Shown: positions 18,501-27,942, numbered from the stretch's first letter. The stretch: 64,000 nt of DNA from Gramella jeungdoensis (GCF_023805255.1 NZ_JAMSCK010000003.1:124001-188000); one strand, 5' to 3'. A program made the numbers and translations. The notes: a model not told the origin generated them from the letters alone.

Positions 18501-18780
18501 GAACTTCATGCCTGGCTAAAATTTGATTGACACTAAGCTCAAAGGAATCCAAATTTAATTCTCCTTTTAGCTCAAGGGATATTGAGAGATTATTTATTGC
18601 TGTATTTCTATCCAGCATTTCCAGGAACAAATGCCTCTGCTGTGGTAAGGATATCTTTAGCTGACTATCATTAGGTCTTCTTGGAATGGAAGTAGCCTGG
18701 AATTCCAATTTTTCCCCTTGAAGCCACTTTTCTAGCAGCTCACGTTTTGTGGATGATAAATTCTTCTTTTCCATATTCAA
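15550..18780 (-). CDS. Nonribosomal peptide synthetase, one module (C-A-PCP)
   Basis: A 1076-residue terminal module. Condensation domain: about residues 40-470 with the catalytic HHTIADG at 173-179, normal for an active C domain. Adenylation domain: about 485-985 with YTSGSTGQPKGV (A3), NLYGPTETT (A5), YKTGDLARYLP (A7), GRVDDQVKIQGQRMELGE (A8) and the Lys-containing NQKIDRKSLP (A10). PCP: FFDLGGASVQS near 1035-1047, the Ser in a GGAS context where GGDS or GGHS is usual. Aligned by eye to GrsA, the specificity residues read D-P-L-A-L-G-L-V-W-K, closest to small-residue (glycine-like) codes; this is uncertain. There is no thioesterase, reductase or terminal condensation domain. It overlaps the PKS stop by 4 bases (ATGA-type coupling), so it receives the PKS chain. 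Confidence 0.93.
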   Translation of the reverse strand: MNMEKKNLSSTKRELLEKWLQGEKLEFQATSIPRRPNDSQLKISLPQQRHLFLEMLDRNTAINNLSISLELKGELNLDSFELSVNQILARHEVLRTHFFMESGIPSCEILQDLKIKVSNIDLQNIELSKRKTEAQRLAEAEILRPFDLSQAPLIRLKIYTLEEQESLLLIVIHHTIADGWSLGVFLKELMIFYQSNITGNPIDLPDLPIQYYDYARWQITKEQQAELKSSMSYWKEQLGGELPMLELPTDYAHGAKQTFEGGTHRFVLREEITNEIKVLSRKEDATLFMTLLSAFYILLHRFSGQDDILVGTPVANRNHPELQNLIGVFINTLVLRTKINGELSFREILKQVRKMSLEAFAHQDFPYENLLELLKPKRDMNRPPLFQVVFNLQNAPMPNLKIQGLETNFLELDKGVSQYDMTLMVSKIKGQCHVTIEYNTDLFKLSTINKMFRYYRDILNYAIDQTDKPIKELRLISEEEFQNTIQRINQTESVFPYNRCVHQLFEDQVKKTPEAIALKQGELQITYKNLNDRTNSLALELQKLGVGPGIRVGILMKKSPEIIETLLGVMKAGGTYIPIHIDSPPERIKFILDDANANLLITNIKIDDLNEFRGTVLNINDLLKHTEAEISNLQSSVHSNDLVYMTYTSGSTGQPKGVMISHRSLVNFLWSMKANPGIKDNSVVLALTSISFDPSTLELFLPLIVGARVIISGEEMAKDPVLLAKKIKDQNINLLQATPATWQLLLDTGWKGNPELKALCGGDILTRKLADQLLERVNKLFNLYGPTETTVWTTVGQIKKGDCPITIGKPIDNVQIYVLDRYFQPTPVGVIGEIYISGEGLARAYLNSPKLTKEKFITQTFQSEPGKRMYKTGDLARYLPGYEIEFLGRVDDQVKIQGQRMELGEITAILIQHPMVNEGIVLSKTEASGVKRLVAYFVPKPNTNPDNDSLREFFASVLPSYMIPSFFVRMDDLPLSENQKIDRKSLPEPEDLENRSGYVAPRNEDEEIFATIWQNLLEVDRVGIHDNFFDLGGASVQSILMVAKANMYGYQISIENLFEYQTIAELTKFLKTDHIN

Positions 18781-21700
18781 TCCTTATTGAAAAGTCTTCT
18801 CTCAGCTTCTTCCTCAGTCATTTCTTCCATCTGCTTCAGGATTTCTTCCTCAACTATTTTTCCAAGTTTTTCAATAGTGAAGGCTTCAAAAACCTCCTGA
18901 GGATTAACACTTATGCCATATACTTTTTTTGCAGAAGCTAAAACTTGTGCGGCTAAAACAGAATCTCCTCCTAGTTCAAAAAATGAGTCTTTAATTCCAA
19001 CTCGATCTATGTGAAGGGTATTTTGCCATAATTCAGTTAATTTACGTTCTACAGCATTCCTTGGAGCAACATATTCCTGACGTAAATTAGGTCTTGAGTA
19101 TAATCTTGAAGCTACAGAATCCTTTCCGCCAACTTCAGCAAAAAAAGGCATACCTGCAGCGGTGGGATATAGTTCTATTAAAGTTTCCAAATCAAAAGGC
19201 AAAACAACTACCTGGGTAGAAGTTCCTTTAATTAGGAAATCGAGAACATTAAGACCTTCTTCAATTTCAATTTCTTTTATAAGATGCTGGGCAGAAACGT
19301 TTTTCTCCTGGAGTCTATCTTTAGCTTCTGCTGCCAATCCCGCCTCAGCCCAGGGTCCCCAATTAATACTAATGCATGGAAGACTTAATTTTTGGCGGTA
19401 ATAGGCCATTGCATCCAGGAAAGAACTTGCAGCCGCATAATTGGCTTGCCCAGGAGAACCCAGAACTGAGACAGCTGAAGAAAAAATAACAAAGAAATCC
19501 AGTTTAAGATCTTTAGTTGCCTCATGGAGATTCCAGGTTCCATTTACTTTAGGGGCCATAACCTTTTTCATTCGACCTTTATCAAGGTTAAATATTGAAC
19601 CGTCATCTATAATTCCGGCCGCATGAATTACTCCTTTTAATGGTGGGAAATTTTCTTCGATCTGCTTAAAAATTCTTTGAACCTTGGCCTTATCACTAAC
19701 ATCTGCTTTTGCAATCATTACCTCAACACCTTGTTTTTTAATTACATCTAAATGATGTATTGCAGATTTTGAGGGATCACTTCTTCCTAATAGCACCAAG
19801 TGCCTAGCTCCTCGTTTCGCTAACCACTTGGCAACGGAAAGGCCTAAGGCTCCGAGCCCTCCAGTGATGAGGTAGGTATGATCTCCAGAAAAATATGACC
19901 TGCCAAGTACGATCTTCTTTTCAAAGGCTTTTAATCTTAAGACAAAACGATCTCCGCCTCGAAATGCGATCTGGTCTTCATTGTCATTCGATGCTATTTG
20001 ATTGAGAAGAAGGGTTGACGATTTATCCATAGACTGCTCAGGATCGAGATCAATACGAATACAGTTAAGTTCTGGAATTTCGAAGCTAATCACTTTTCCA
20101 AAGCCCCATATTGGTGACTGATTTGGAACAATTTCTTCGCCAGGCCCAACAAACTGGGCTCCTCTTGTAACGATACACAACTTCGGCGAGCCTTTTATAT
20201 GGTTTGCCAGAGTCTTGATTAAATACAGTAAACTATTACATCCAAAAAATTCAGTTTTATCATTAGAAAATTCTTCATTTTCAGGAATTGAAATACTCCA
20301 AAGGTGAATTATTCCGTGTAATGGATCCTGTATGGTTTTAAAGATGCTTTCGATTTCACTTACCAGAATATCTTCTCTTACACTACTAAATTTTGCGATA
20401 GACAGAATATAGCAACGGTCTCCTAAATCTTCCAGTTTACTGGTAATAGCATCACCATATCCTTCACGGTCTGCAAAAATCAGCCAGTTTCTTTTGGTTG
20501 TTGATTTCTTGAAATATGGAACACATGCATTTTGTGACAGCCAGGCTAATTGATATAATCGAATGTTCTTCGTTAATGAATATTGGCTCTTTCCTCTTTC
20601 CACACGTTTCAGTTCAAAGCCGGTAAATTGTGCTACAATTTGATAGTTTTCATCGTAAAGTTGAATGTCTACCTCTATATTATTTGCTCCAGAGGTAGCC
20701 TCAGAGATATATGTTATATGACCCCATAATAACCCGGAAGGTTTACTAAAGCATCTAATATTCCCACATTTCGAAGGGAGGTATTTAAATTGATCTTCCA
20801 CTGCAAAAGGGGTGCCTGCTATGATTTGAAAACATGCATCCATCAACGCAGGATGAAGATTATAATTTTGAATTTGCTCATCCGGTAAATTAACAGCATC
20901 GATTTTCCCAAGTGATACTCCATCCTTATACCAAATATGCCCTACACCTTGTAAACTCGGGCCATAGTTCATGCCTCGATGGGATAATGACTGGTAGAAT
21001 TCATCTTTAGATTGTTCCCAGGAGCAGTTTTCTTTTAATGACTGAAATGACCTGGAAAAGGTTGATTGTATAGCATCCTGAGTTTCATAGGGTATGATTT
21101 CTGTTGAAACATGTACAGTCCAGTCACTACTTGATGAATCGTAGCTGTAAATTTCTAAAGAATAAAAATCTTCTTTTTTAGTAGTTAAAATAGTCTGAAC
21201 CTGGGTTGCTTTTTCTTTTTGAGGAACGAGCTTATTCAGGAATGTAAAATTAGAAAGTTGGAATGAGTGACCTAAATCCGCTTCCAGTATAGCCTGCCAG
21301 GCTATTTCAATAAAAACTGCTGCCGGTAGAATAATTTCATCTTCAATTTGATGATCATTTAAAAATTTAAGTGTTTCCACGCTTATTTCTTTCTGCCAGA
21401 TATAAGTCGAAGTGTTATTTGCGATTTCAATTCGCTGTCCCAAAAGAGTTGAATTAGTAGAGTAATTAGAGTTTGTCGATAGCCTGTTATTTACTGAATT
21501 CCTTATTTCATCCTCTATCCAAAAACGTTCTTTGTTATAGGGTATTGGTGGAAGAGTAACATGGTTGGTGGTATTGGAATAGAGCCTATCCCATAGAACT
21601 TTAAAACCATCTAAATAAAGAACACCGAGGCTTCTTAACAGAACTTCTCTTTCAGGTTCTTCACGACGCATAGCAGGAAGTAACCTAAATTGCCGTTTAT

Positions 21701-24503
21701 TCGGATATAAGCATTGTTGTATAGATCCCAGTAGCAATGGATGAGGGCCAATCTCCAGTAGCGTTAAATGTTCATTTTCTTGCAATGATTTAATCGCATC
21801 TGAAAACAATACGGTGTTTCTGAGATTGTTCACCCAATAGTTGGCGTCAAATGAAAGGTGGTTGGCCTTCTCTCCAGTAACTGTAGAATAAATCGATATT
21901 TTAGGAGTTTGAGATTTAATCCCACTTAACATTTCGATCATTTTTGACCTCAATAGCTCAATTTGAGGGCTATGAGAAGCAACGTCGACTTTCACCCATC
22001 TGCAGAATAAATTTTTCCTGTCGAGATCGTCCATTATAGTTTGAAGGATTTCCGTATCTCCTGAAAAAATTATGGAATTAGGGCCATTTATAGCCGCAAC
22101 AGAAATTTCATTTTTATATTCCGAGCATATGTTTTCTGCCTCTTCATGAGTTAGTTCAGTGGCAAGCATACTTCCTTTACCGCTAAGATCTATCAGGAGT
22201 TCGCTACGCAGACAAATTACCTTTATGGCGTCTTCCAGTGAAAGAATTTCAGCAGTATAGGCTGCGGCAATTTCTCCCATGCTATGTCCTATTACTGAGT
22301 CTGGTGTAATTCCCCAAAATTTTAAAAGCTCTACCATTGCAACTTGGATGGCAAATATTGTTGGTTGAATTATATCAATTCTCTGAAGGTAAAGTTCTGA
22401 ATCTTCATCAAGCATTACATCTCTAAGTGACCAATTGAATTCTTTTTTAATAATATGATCTATTCGATCGATAACCTCTGAAAAAACTGGCTCACTGGTC
22501 AATAGCTCACAACCCATTCCAAACCACTGGCCACCCTGGCCGGAGAACACAAAGGCCAGTCTTGGAGATGTTTTTGGGGCCATATTTACTGAAATAAGAT
22601 TGGCATCCTGCTCTCCATTAATATAGGCTTTCAGCCCATTAATTAATTCACTTCTGGATTTGCCTATCGTTGCTAACCGAAATCCAAATTGGCTCCGCCT
22701 TTTTCCGGCAGCATGGCATATATCGTATGTAGAATTAGAAAATTCAGATTCAAGTAACTTAATAAAGTCTTTGGCCATAACACGAAGACTTTCATTATTC
22801 TTTGCTGAAAATGGTAAAATCTTATAAGATGTTAGTGCATCGTTTTCAGTTTTATTTGTTTTTATATTCTCCTCTGGTTCAGTCAAAACAAGGTGAACAT
22901 TGGTGCCACCAAACCCAAATGAGCTCACACCTGCAATTCTTTTACCTGTATCCCAGGATGCAAGCTTATTCTGAACTTCTAGATTGAGCTTATCAAATTC
23001 GATATGAGGATTAGGTTTTTTAAAATGAAGGCTCGGCGGAATAGCCTCGTTTTTCATTGAAAGGACAACTTTTATAAGTCCCGCTATCCCTGCAGCCGCT
23101 TCCAGGTGACCAATATTGGTCTTTACTGAACCGATGGTACAAGGAATTCCTTTTCGGTTTCTTCCGATGATACTTCCCAGGGCAGTTGCTTCCATGAAAT
23201 CCCCTAAAAGAGTTCCTGTGCCATGGGTTTCAACATATTGGACGTCTCCGGGAAAAACACCTGAAGCTTTATATGCATCAGCAAGAAGTTTCTCCTGAGA
23301 TTCGCTACTTGGTGCCATCAATCCATTAGTTCGGCCATCCTGGGACATAGCGCTTCCAGGAATTAGCGCGAGAATAGGATCTCCATCGACCAAAGCTTTA
23401 GAATAGGATTTAAGAATGATCATCCCACCACCTTCACCGCGAACATATCCGTTGGCTTGTGCATCAAAAGTTTTGCATTTACCGTCTGGAGCTAAAACTC
23501 CCGCTTTCGTAAAAGCAATTGAATGAGCTGGTGATAAAATAATGTTAGAACCACCAGCCAAGGCCATCGAGCATTCACCATTTCGTATGCTTTGGCAGGC
23601 TAAATGTACTGCGGCAAGTGAGGATGAGCATGCCGTGTCTATAGCCATACTAGGCCCGCAAAAATTAAAAAAATAGGAAAGACGGTTTGCCGCAATGGAC
23701 AATGCGCTTCCAATGCCGGAATGGCTTGAAATAATATCAGGATTTTGAAAAAGAATATTTCCGTATTCATTAATAGAAATTCCTATGAATACTCCCGTTT
23801 TTGAACCATCAATATCTTCCTTACTTAGACCAGCATTATCAATCGCTTCAAAAGATAATTCTAGCAATAGTCGTTGTTGCGGATCCATATGTTTCGCTTC
23901 GTTTGGCGAAATCCCAAAAAAGAATGGATCGAACTCATCAACAGTATCCAAAAATCCTCCCCATTTAGAACTAGCTTTACCCGCAAATGCAGGATCTGAA
24001 TCATAGTAATCCTGCTTATCCCAACGGTCAGAAGGAATTTCTCTAATCGCATCTATTCCATCTTTAAGCAATTGCCAGAATGAGTCTAAATCATTGGCAC
24101 CAGGAAATCTACATCCCATTCCTATAATGGCGATAGCCTCCTTTGAGTTGGCTGAATCATTGGTTTCCCGTGAAGTTGAATCTTTGGATTCTTTTTTTTC
24201 TGAAAGATATTTAGATAAGGCAAAAATATTTGGGTATTCATAAACCAAAGTTGGAGAGAGCCGTTGACCTAAAGTTTCCTCAAGATCACCTGAAAGTGAA
24301 ACGACCTCACGAGAACTTAGTCCATAATCTACAAATTGTGTATGGATATCAATGGTTTCGGGATCTATTTCCAGTAATTCTGCAATCTCGGAAATCAACC
24401 AATTTTGAATATTTTTTTCGCTCTTCAAAACAGTAATATTTAAACCTATTGCTAATTTTTTCCTACTATATAAATGTTTACTTTTTGGTTCTTTTCCCAC
24501 CAA
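18777..24503 (-). CDS. Type I polyketide synthase (ACP-KS-AT-DH-KR-ACP)
   Basis: A 1908-residue single-module PKS. N-terminal ACP: about 35-100, Ser64 in DYGLSSREV, a loading carrier for the acyl-AMP ligase. KS: 122-545 with Cys292 (DTACSSSLA), His427 (ETHGTGT) and His466 (NIGHLEA). AT: 645-965, Ser741 in GHSMGE, with VASH at 841-844 (closer to methylmalonyl-type than to malonyl-type HAFH; not decisive). DH: 1040-1300 with His1051 and Asp1222 (HPALMDACFQ), but the first motif reads HQIEDEIILP, Asp replacing the usual Gly. KR: 1370-1770 with GGLGALG, an LDD-like IIDDG (B-type) and Tyr1689. ACP: 1815-1890, Ser1848 in ELGGDS. No enoyl reductase. It should extend a fatty acid by one ketide unit to a hydroxy- or 2-enoyl intermediate and pass it to the NRPS. 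Confidence 0.94.
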   Translation of the reverse strand: MVGKEPKSKHLYSRKKLAIGLNITVLKSEKNIQNWLISEIAELLEIDPETIDIHTQFVDYGLSSREVVSLSGDLEETLGQRLSPTLVYEYPNIFALSKYLSEKKESKDSTSRETNDSANSKEAIAIIGMGCRFPGANDLDSFWQLLKDGIDAIREIPSDRWDKQDYYDSDPAFAGKASSKWGGFLDTVDEFDPFFFGISPNEAKHMDPQQRLLLELSFEAIDNAGLSKEDIDGSKTGVFIGISINEYGNILFQNPDIISSHSGIGSALSIAANRLSYFFNFCGPSMAIDTACSSSLAAVHLACQSIRNGECSMALAGGSNIILSPAHSIAFTKAGVLAPDGKCKTFDAQANGYVRGEGGGMIILKSYSKALVDGDPILALIPGSAMSQDGRTNGLMAPSSESQEKLLADAYKASGVFPGDVQYVETHGTGTLLGDFMEATALGSIIGRNRKGIPCTIGSVKTNIGHLEAAAGIAGLIKVVLSMKNEAIPPSLHFKKPNPHIEFDKLNLEVQNKLASWDTGKRIAGVSSFGFGGTNVHLVLTEPEENIKTNKTENDALTSYKILPFSAKNNESLRVMAKDFIKLLESEFSNSTYDICHAAGKRRSQFGFRLATIGKSRSELINGLKAYINGEQDANLISVNMAPKTSPRLAFVFSGQGGQWFGMGCELLTSEPVFSEVIDRIDHIIKKEFNWSLRDVMLDEDSELYLQRIDIIQPTIFAIQVAMVELLKFWGITPDSVIGHSMGEIAAAYTAEILSLEDAIKVICLRSELLIDLSGKGSMLATELTHEEAENICSEYKNEISVAAINGPNSIIFSGDTEILQTIMDDLDRKNLFCRWVKVDVASHSPQIELLRSKMIEMLSGIKSQTPKISIYSTVTGEKANHLSFDANYWVNNLRNTVLFSDAIKSLQENEHLTLLEIGPHPLLLGSIQQCLYPNKRQFRLLPAMRREEPEREVLLRSLGVLYLDGFKVLWDRLYSNTTNHVTLPPIPYNKERFWIEDEIRNSVNNRLSTNSNYSTNSTLLGQRIEIANNTSTYIWQKEISVETLKFLNDHQIEDEIILPAAVFIEIAWQAILEADLGHSFQLSNFTFLNKLVPQKEKATQVQTILTTKKEDFYSLEIYSYDSSSSDWTVHVSTEIIPYETQDAIQSTFSRSFQSLKENCSWEQSKDEFYQSLSHRGMNYGPSLQGVGHIWYKDGVSLGKIDAVNLPDEQIQNYNLHPALMDACFQIIAGTPFAVEDQFKYLPSKCGNIRCFSKPSGLLWGHITYISEATSGANNIEVDIQLYDENYQIVAQFTGFELKRVERGKSQYSLTKNIRLYQLAWLSQNACVPYFKKSTTKRNWLIFADREGYGDAITSKLEDLGDRCYILSIAKFSSVREDILVSEIESIFKTIQDPLHGIIHLWSISIPENEEFSNDKTEFFGCNSLLYLIKTLANHIKGSPKLCIVTRGAQFVGPGEEIVPNQSPIWGFGKVISFEIPELNCIRIDLDPEQSMDKSSTLLLNQIASNDNEDQIAFRGGDRFVLRLKAFEKKIVLGRSYFSGDHTYLITGGLGALGLSVAKWLAKRGARHLVLLGRSDPSKSAIHHLDVIKKQGVEVMIAKADVSDKAKVQRIFKQIEENFPPLKGVIHAAGIIDDGSIFNLDKGRMKKVMAPKVNGTWNLHEATKDLKLDFFVIFSSAVSVLGSPGQANYAAASSFLDAMAYYRQKLSLPCISINWGPWAEAGLAAEAKDRLQEKNVSAQHLIKEIEIEEGLNVLDFLIKGTSTQVVVLPFDLETLIELYPTAAGMPFFAEVGGKDSVASRLYSRPNLRQEYVAPRNAVERKLTELWQNTLHIDRVGIKDSFFELGGDSVLAAQVLASAKKVYGISVNPQEVFEAFTIEKLGKIVEEEILKQMEEMTEEEAERRLFNKD

Positions 24504-25785
24504 CTTGCATTTGCCAGTAAGCGGTCATTCCAGGACGCCTGTCTGGAGTAGTTTGTTGAGCTTCGCCGCCATTCTTTTTCCACATTAGGGGATATGCTTC
24601 TATTGGTGGTATTTCGTTCATCATGCTTAATTCCGGAATGTTCTGAAGTGCTTGCGCTATGTATGGAGCCAGCTTTTCATTCCTTTTTACCTCACGTTCA
24701 ATTTCTCTCTTCTTAAACTGGGGTAAGACTTCTTTTGCAAAAAGTTCCATGGACCGACAAATGTCTTCGTGCCTGTAGTTGCCACATTGCTGTAAAAGGA
24801 TCAATTGGTCGACTCCTGCATCTTCTAATGCACGGAAGTTTTCGATAAGATATTCCGGATTGCCAATTCCACGCATTCCTGCCTTCTTACGCTGCCGCTC
24901 TATTTCCTTATCTGTAGATGAGGGCCTTTTTTTAAATTCTTCCCATAGGTTCGTACGTCCAGGAATGTGTGTCCCGTCGCGCCAATAATGTCCTAATCCA
25001 AAGGCAAAGAACTGAGCTCCTTCCTGACCCAGTTTGAGCGCAGTATCATGATCTTCATGACACATGAAGCCAGATAACATGGCTACCTGAGGATTTACGG
25101 CCTGACCGATAGGCTGACATTCTTTTTTAAAGGTCTGATAATACTCATTTACCCAGAATCTGGCCTCTTCTGAATTAACAAATGCAAATGTCAATGCACC
25201 TACTCCTAGTTGAGCAGCTAATTTCAAACTATCCCTATTTGAACATGCACTCCATATTGGGGGATGCGGTTTCTGCACTGGTTTTGGAATTACATTTCTA
25301 TGTGGCATGGAAAAGTATTTCCCTCTGAACCCCGGATAAGGATTCATAGACATCATTTTTGCAGTTTCCCGCAGAGCTTCTTCCCACATAGGACGCTTAT
25401 CGATGAAGTCAACGCCAAATCCTTCTAATTCAATGCGTGATCCTGATTCACCAGTTCCCCATTCTAACCTGCCGCCGCTAAGTATATCTAAAGTGCTAAG
25501 CCTTTCTGCAATTCTAGCCGGATGATTGAAGTTAGGATTCATCACCACAATACCATGTCCCAGTCTTATTCGTTTTGTTCGTTGGGTACAAGCCCCTAAA
25601 AAAGCTTCCGGGGCCGAAGAATGACAATATTCATCGAGGAAATGATGTTCCTGAACCCAAACATAATCTATACCCAGACGATCGGCAAGTTCTACCTGTT
25701 CGAGTGCTTCGTTAAAGAGTTTCGATTCTGCGCCCTGACTCCAGGGTTTCGGTAACTGGAGGTCAATAAATATTCCGAATTTCAT
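24478..25785 (-). CDS. Luciferase-like monooxygenase of PKS/NRPS type
   Basis: A 435-residue flavin-dependent monooxygenase of the bacterial-luciferase fold. The N-terminus (MKFGIFIDLQLPKPW), the segment VWVQEHHFLDEY at about 42-53 and GGRLEWGTGESGSR at about 105-120 are typical of the LLM proteins often found in PKS/NRPS clusters, where some are fused domains (MupA-like). It uses reduced FMN and O2, probably to hydroxylate a carrier-bound chain; the exact position is unknown. It lies in the operon between the acyl-AMP ligase (4-base ATGA overlap) and the PKS (26-base overlap), so its product is made in step with the PKS. It is free-standing here, not fused. Confidence 0.92.
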   Translation of the reverse strand: MKFGIFIDLQLPKPWSQGAESKLFNEALEQVELADRLGIDYVWVQEHHFLDEYCHSSAPEAFLGACTQRTKRIRLGHGIVVMNPNFNHPARIAERLSTLDILSGGRLEWGTGESGSRIELEGFGVDFIDKRPMWEEALRETAKMMSMNPYPGFRGKYFSMPHRNVIPKPVQKPHPPIWSACSNRDSLKLAAQLGVGALTFAFVNSEEARFWVNEYYQTFKKECQPIGQAVNPQVAMLSGFMCHEDHDTALKLGQEGAQFFAFGLGHYWRDGTHIPGRTNLWEEFKKRPSSTDKEIERQRKKAGMRGIGNPEYLIENFRALEDAGVDQLILLQQCGNYRHEDICRSMELFAKEVLPQFKKREIEREVKRNEKLAPYIAQALQNIPELSMMNEIPPIEAYPLMWKKNGGEAQQTTPDRRPGMTAYWQMQVGGKRTKK

Positions 25786-27503
25786 ATAACTGCATTTTCA
25801 TTTAATGTTCCCTGGAGGTATTTTTCTTTGCATAAAAAGTGCATGATTTTTCCACTAGTGGTTCTTGGAATACTGCCTGTAACAGTTAGTTTTATATCAA
25901 AAACTGGAAGTTCATATTCTTCTGAAATAGCCTTTCTGATGTCTTTTAATAGCTCAGTTTTGTTGAGGTCAGAATTTCTTCGGATTTCAACAAGAACAAC
26001 CAAAACTTCATTTCCAGATTTTTCAAAAGAAAAAACAGCACATCCGCCCGTCTGTATGTCCTGGTGGGATTTTTCTACTGTCCTCTCGATATCATGAGGA
26101 TAATAGTTTTTACCATCAATAATGACCATGTTTTTTAGTCGGCCAGTGATAAATAATTCTCCTTCATCAATAAAGCCTAGATCTCCTGTGCGAAGAAATG
26201 TTGCATTATTTTCGCTCCTTAACTGTGCCTGAAAAGTGGACACGGTATCTAAAGGTCTGTTCCAGTACCCAGACGCCACATTAGGACCACTAATCCATAC
26301 TTCTCCTATTTCATTCGCAGCACATGGCATAAGGCTTTCTGGATTGACAATCATTAGGGTGGATAATTCTGAAACCTGTCCACAACTTACTACTGGTAGG
26401 CTGTTTTCAGGCGAAGAAGAATTTATAGCCCTATGGTTTGCAAGCTCTCTTTTATTCAAGCGTTTAAATTCCGGGATTTTGGCTTTTGAAACACCAGAAA
26501 CCATGAGGGTAGCCTCCGCAAGACCATAGCAGGTTAAAAAGGCCTCAGGGCGAAAACCGCATGGTGCAAAGTATTCTGAAAATCTTTCTAGCGTTTCCAA
26601 ATTGATCGGTTCAGCGCCGTTGAATGCTACGTCCCAGGAGCTCAGGTCAAGGCCTTCAAGTTGATCGGGTCTTATCTTTCTTAAACAAAGTTCGTATGCA
26701 AAATTGGGTCCTCCACTTGTGGTAGCCCTGAATCGAGAGATTGCCTTTAGCCATCTAATTGGTCGTTGTAAGAACATTAAATGAGGCATTAGGGTAACAA
26801 TATTCCCCGTGAAAAGAGGTTGTAAGATACCGCCAATCAGGCCCATGTCATGGTAAGGTGGTAGCCATATAACGGTCCGGCTCCTAGAGTTTTGCTCAAA
26901 TGATTTTTCAATATGATACAGGTTACTAAGTAAGTTTCCATGGCTTATCATTACACCTCTAGGAGACAAGGTTGAGCCTGAGGTATACTGAAGAAAGGCT
27001 ATCTCTTCTGGAATCGCACCTGGTTTAACCCATCGTTCAGGGTTTTCCATCATGTTTTCCTGATCTATTGGGATAAGAGTTAGCTTACTGAGCTGGCTTT
27101 TGATATCGGTTTGGGAATTTATTGATTTCAGTAGTGATGAATCTAGTAAAGCAACAGATGGATTGGCATCTTTAATTATTCGGAGTGTTGCAGCCAACGT
27201 TTTTTTTACACGCGCGGGATGTGGTGGGGGAAGGGGAATTGCGATAACCCGGGCATATAAGCATCCCAGGAAAGCGGCTATAAACTCTAGGCCACAGGGC
27301 AAAAGTAATATCACCCTGTCGAACTTTTTAGTATAGTTCTGTAAAGTTGATCCAATAGAACGTGCTTTAAGGTCCAATTCCTTATATGTAATACTCAACT
27401 CGTCATTTTCTCCGTCTAGTTGAAATCGGTATGCTAATTTATGTGGCTGATGATTTGCACGCCAACTCAAAATATCAACTAGAGAATTTTGAAGATCAAC
27501 CAT
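25782..27503 (-). CDS. Fatty-acyl-AMP ligase (FAAL)
   Basis: A 573-residue acyl-adenylate-forming enzyme. It shows QYTSGSTLSPRGVMISHGN at 172-190, GEVWISGPNVASGYW, RTGDLGFIDEGELFITGR and the C-terminal PRTTSGKI Lys region. The wording of these motifs (SGSTLSPRGV, DGKNYYPHDIE, lack of the CoA-ligase style QLKYKG) is that of FAALs, which activate a fatty acid as acyl-AMP and load it on an acyl carrier protein instead of CoA. It is the first gene of the leftward operon, and the N-terminal ACP of the PKS two genes on is the natural acceptor. It therefore sets the lipid starter of the pathway. Confidence 0.93.
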   Translation of the reverse strand: MVDLQNSLVDILSWRANHQPHKLAYRFQLDGENDELSITYKELDLKARSIGSTLQNYTKKFDRVILLLPCGLEFIAAFLGCLYARVIAIPLPPPHPARVKKTLAATLRIIKDANPSVALLDSSLLKSINSQTDIKSQLSKLTLIPIDQENMMENPERWVKPGAIPEEIAFLQYTSGSTLSPRGVMISHGNLLSNLYHIEKSFEQNSRSRTVIWLPPYHDMGLIGGILQPLFTGNIVTLMPHLMFLQRPIRWLKAISRFRATTSGGPNFAYELCLRKIRPDQLEGLDLSSWDVAFNGAEPINLETLERFSEYFAPCGFRPEAFLTCYGLAEATLMVSGVSKAKIPEFKRLNKRELANHRAINSSSPENSLPVVSCGQVSELSTLMIVNPESLMPCAANEIGEVWISGPNVASGYWNRPLDTVSTFQAQLRSENNATFLRTGDLGFIDEGELFITGRLKNMVIIDGKNYYPHDIERTVEKSHQDIQTGGCAVFSFEKSGNEVLVVLVEIRRNSDLNKTELLKDIRKAISEEYELPVFDIKLTVTGSIPRTTSGKIMHFLCKEKYLQGTLNENAVI

Positions 27504-27942
27504 TTTTAGAAATTAAAAAACGATGATTATAATCACAGTTTCATTATAAACAATCGTTAGGGATTAGAATTTCTGTTTTGCCTGGCTAAGCTTAGAAGGT
27601 AAATTTATTGGCTTGTATTAAGAAAATGAGGCAAGTAACCTATTCAATGATTTGTGAATATTTTTTGAACCAATATCAAATTTGAATTCAGCTAGCAAAG
27701 GCTTCCACTTAAAGATATGACTTTATTTAAAATTTGAATAGGTTTTATTGCGTATATTTAAATATAAAATGCTTAAGTTCAATTTTTTAGGCTCTTTTTG
27801 GTGTGAATTTAAAATAAAATTTAGTTCACAATTATTATCTCGAATAAAAATCATTAAGAGTAGGCCGGGTTAATCCTATAAGCCAAAACTGCTTGCCCCA
27901 TAAACTGACCCTAAACAGAAGTCGATTTTCTAATATAGAGAT
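27504..27942. promoter_or_regulatory. Divergent promoter region of the biosynthetic cluster
   Basis: A 439-base AT-rich gap between the two divergent operons (FAAL-LLM-PKS-NRPS leftward; KAS III-P450-PPTase rightward). All promoters for the core pathway should lie here. I found no convincing TTG/TAnnTTTG promoter and no repeat that stands out as an operator, so the regulation cannot be read from the sequence. No regulator gene is present in the cluster. Confidence 0.5.
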
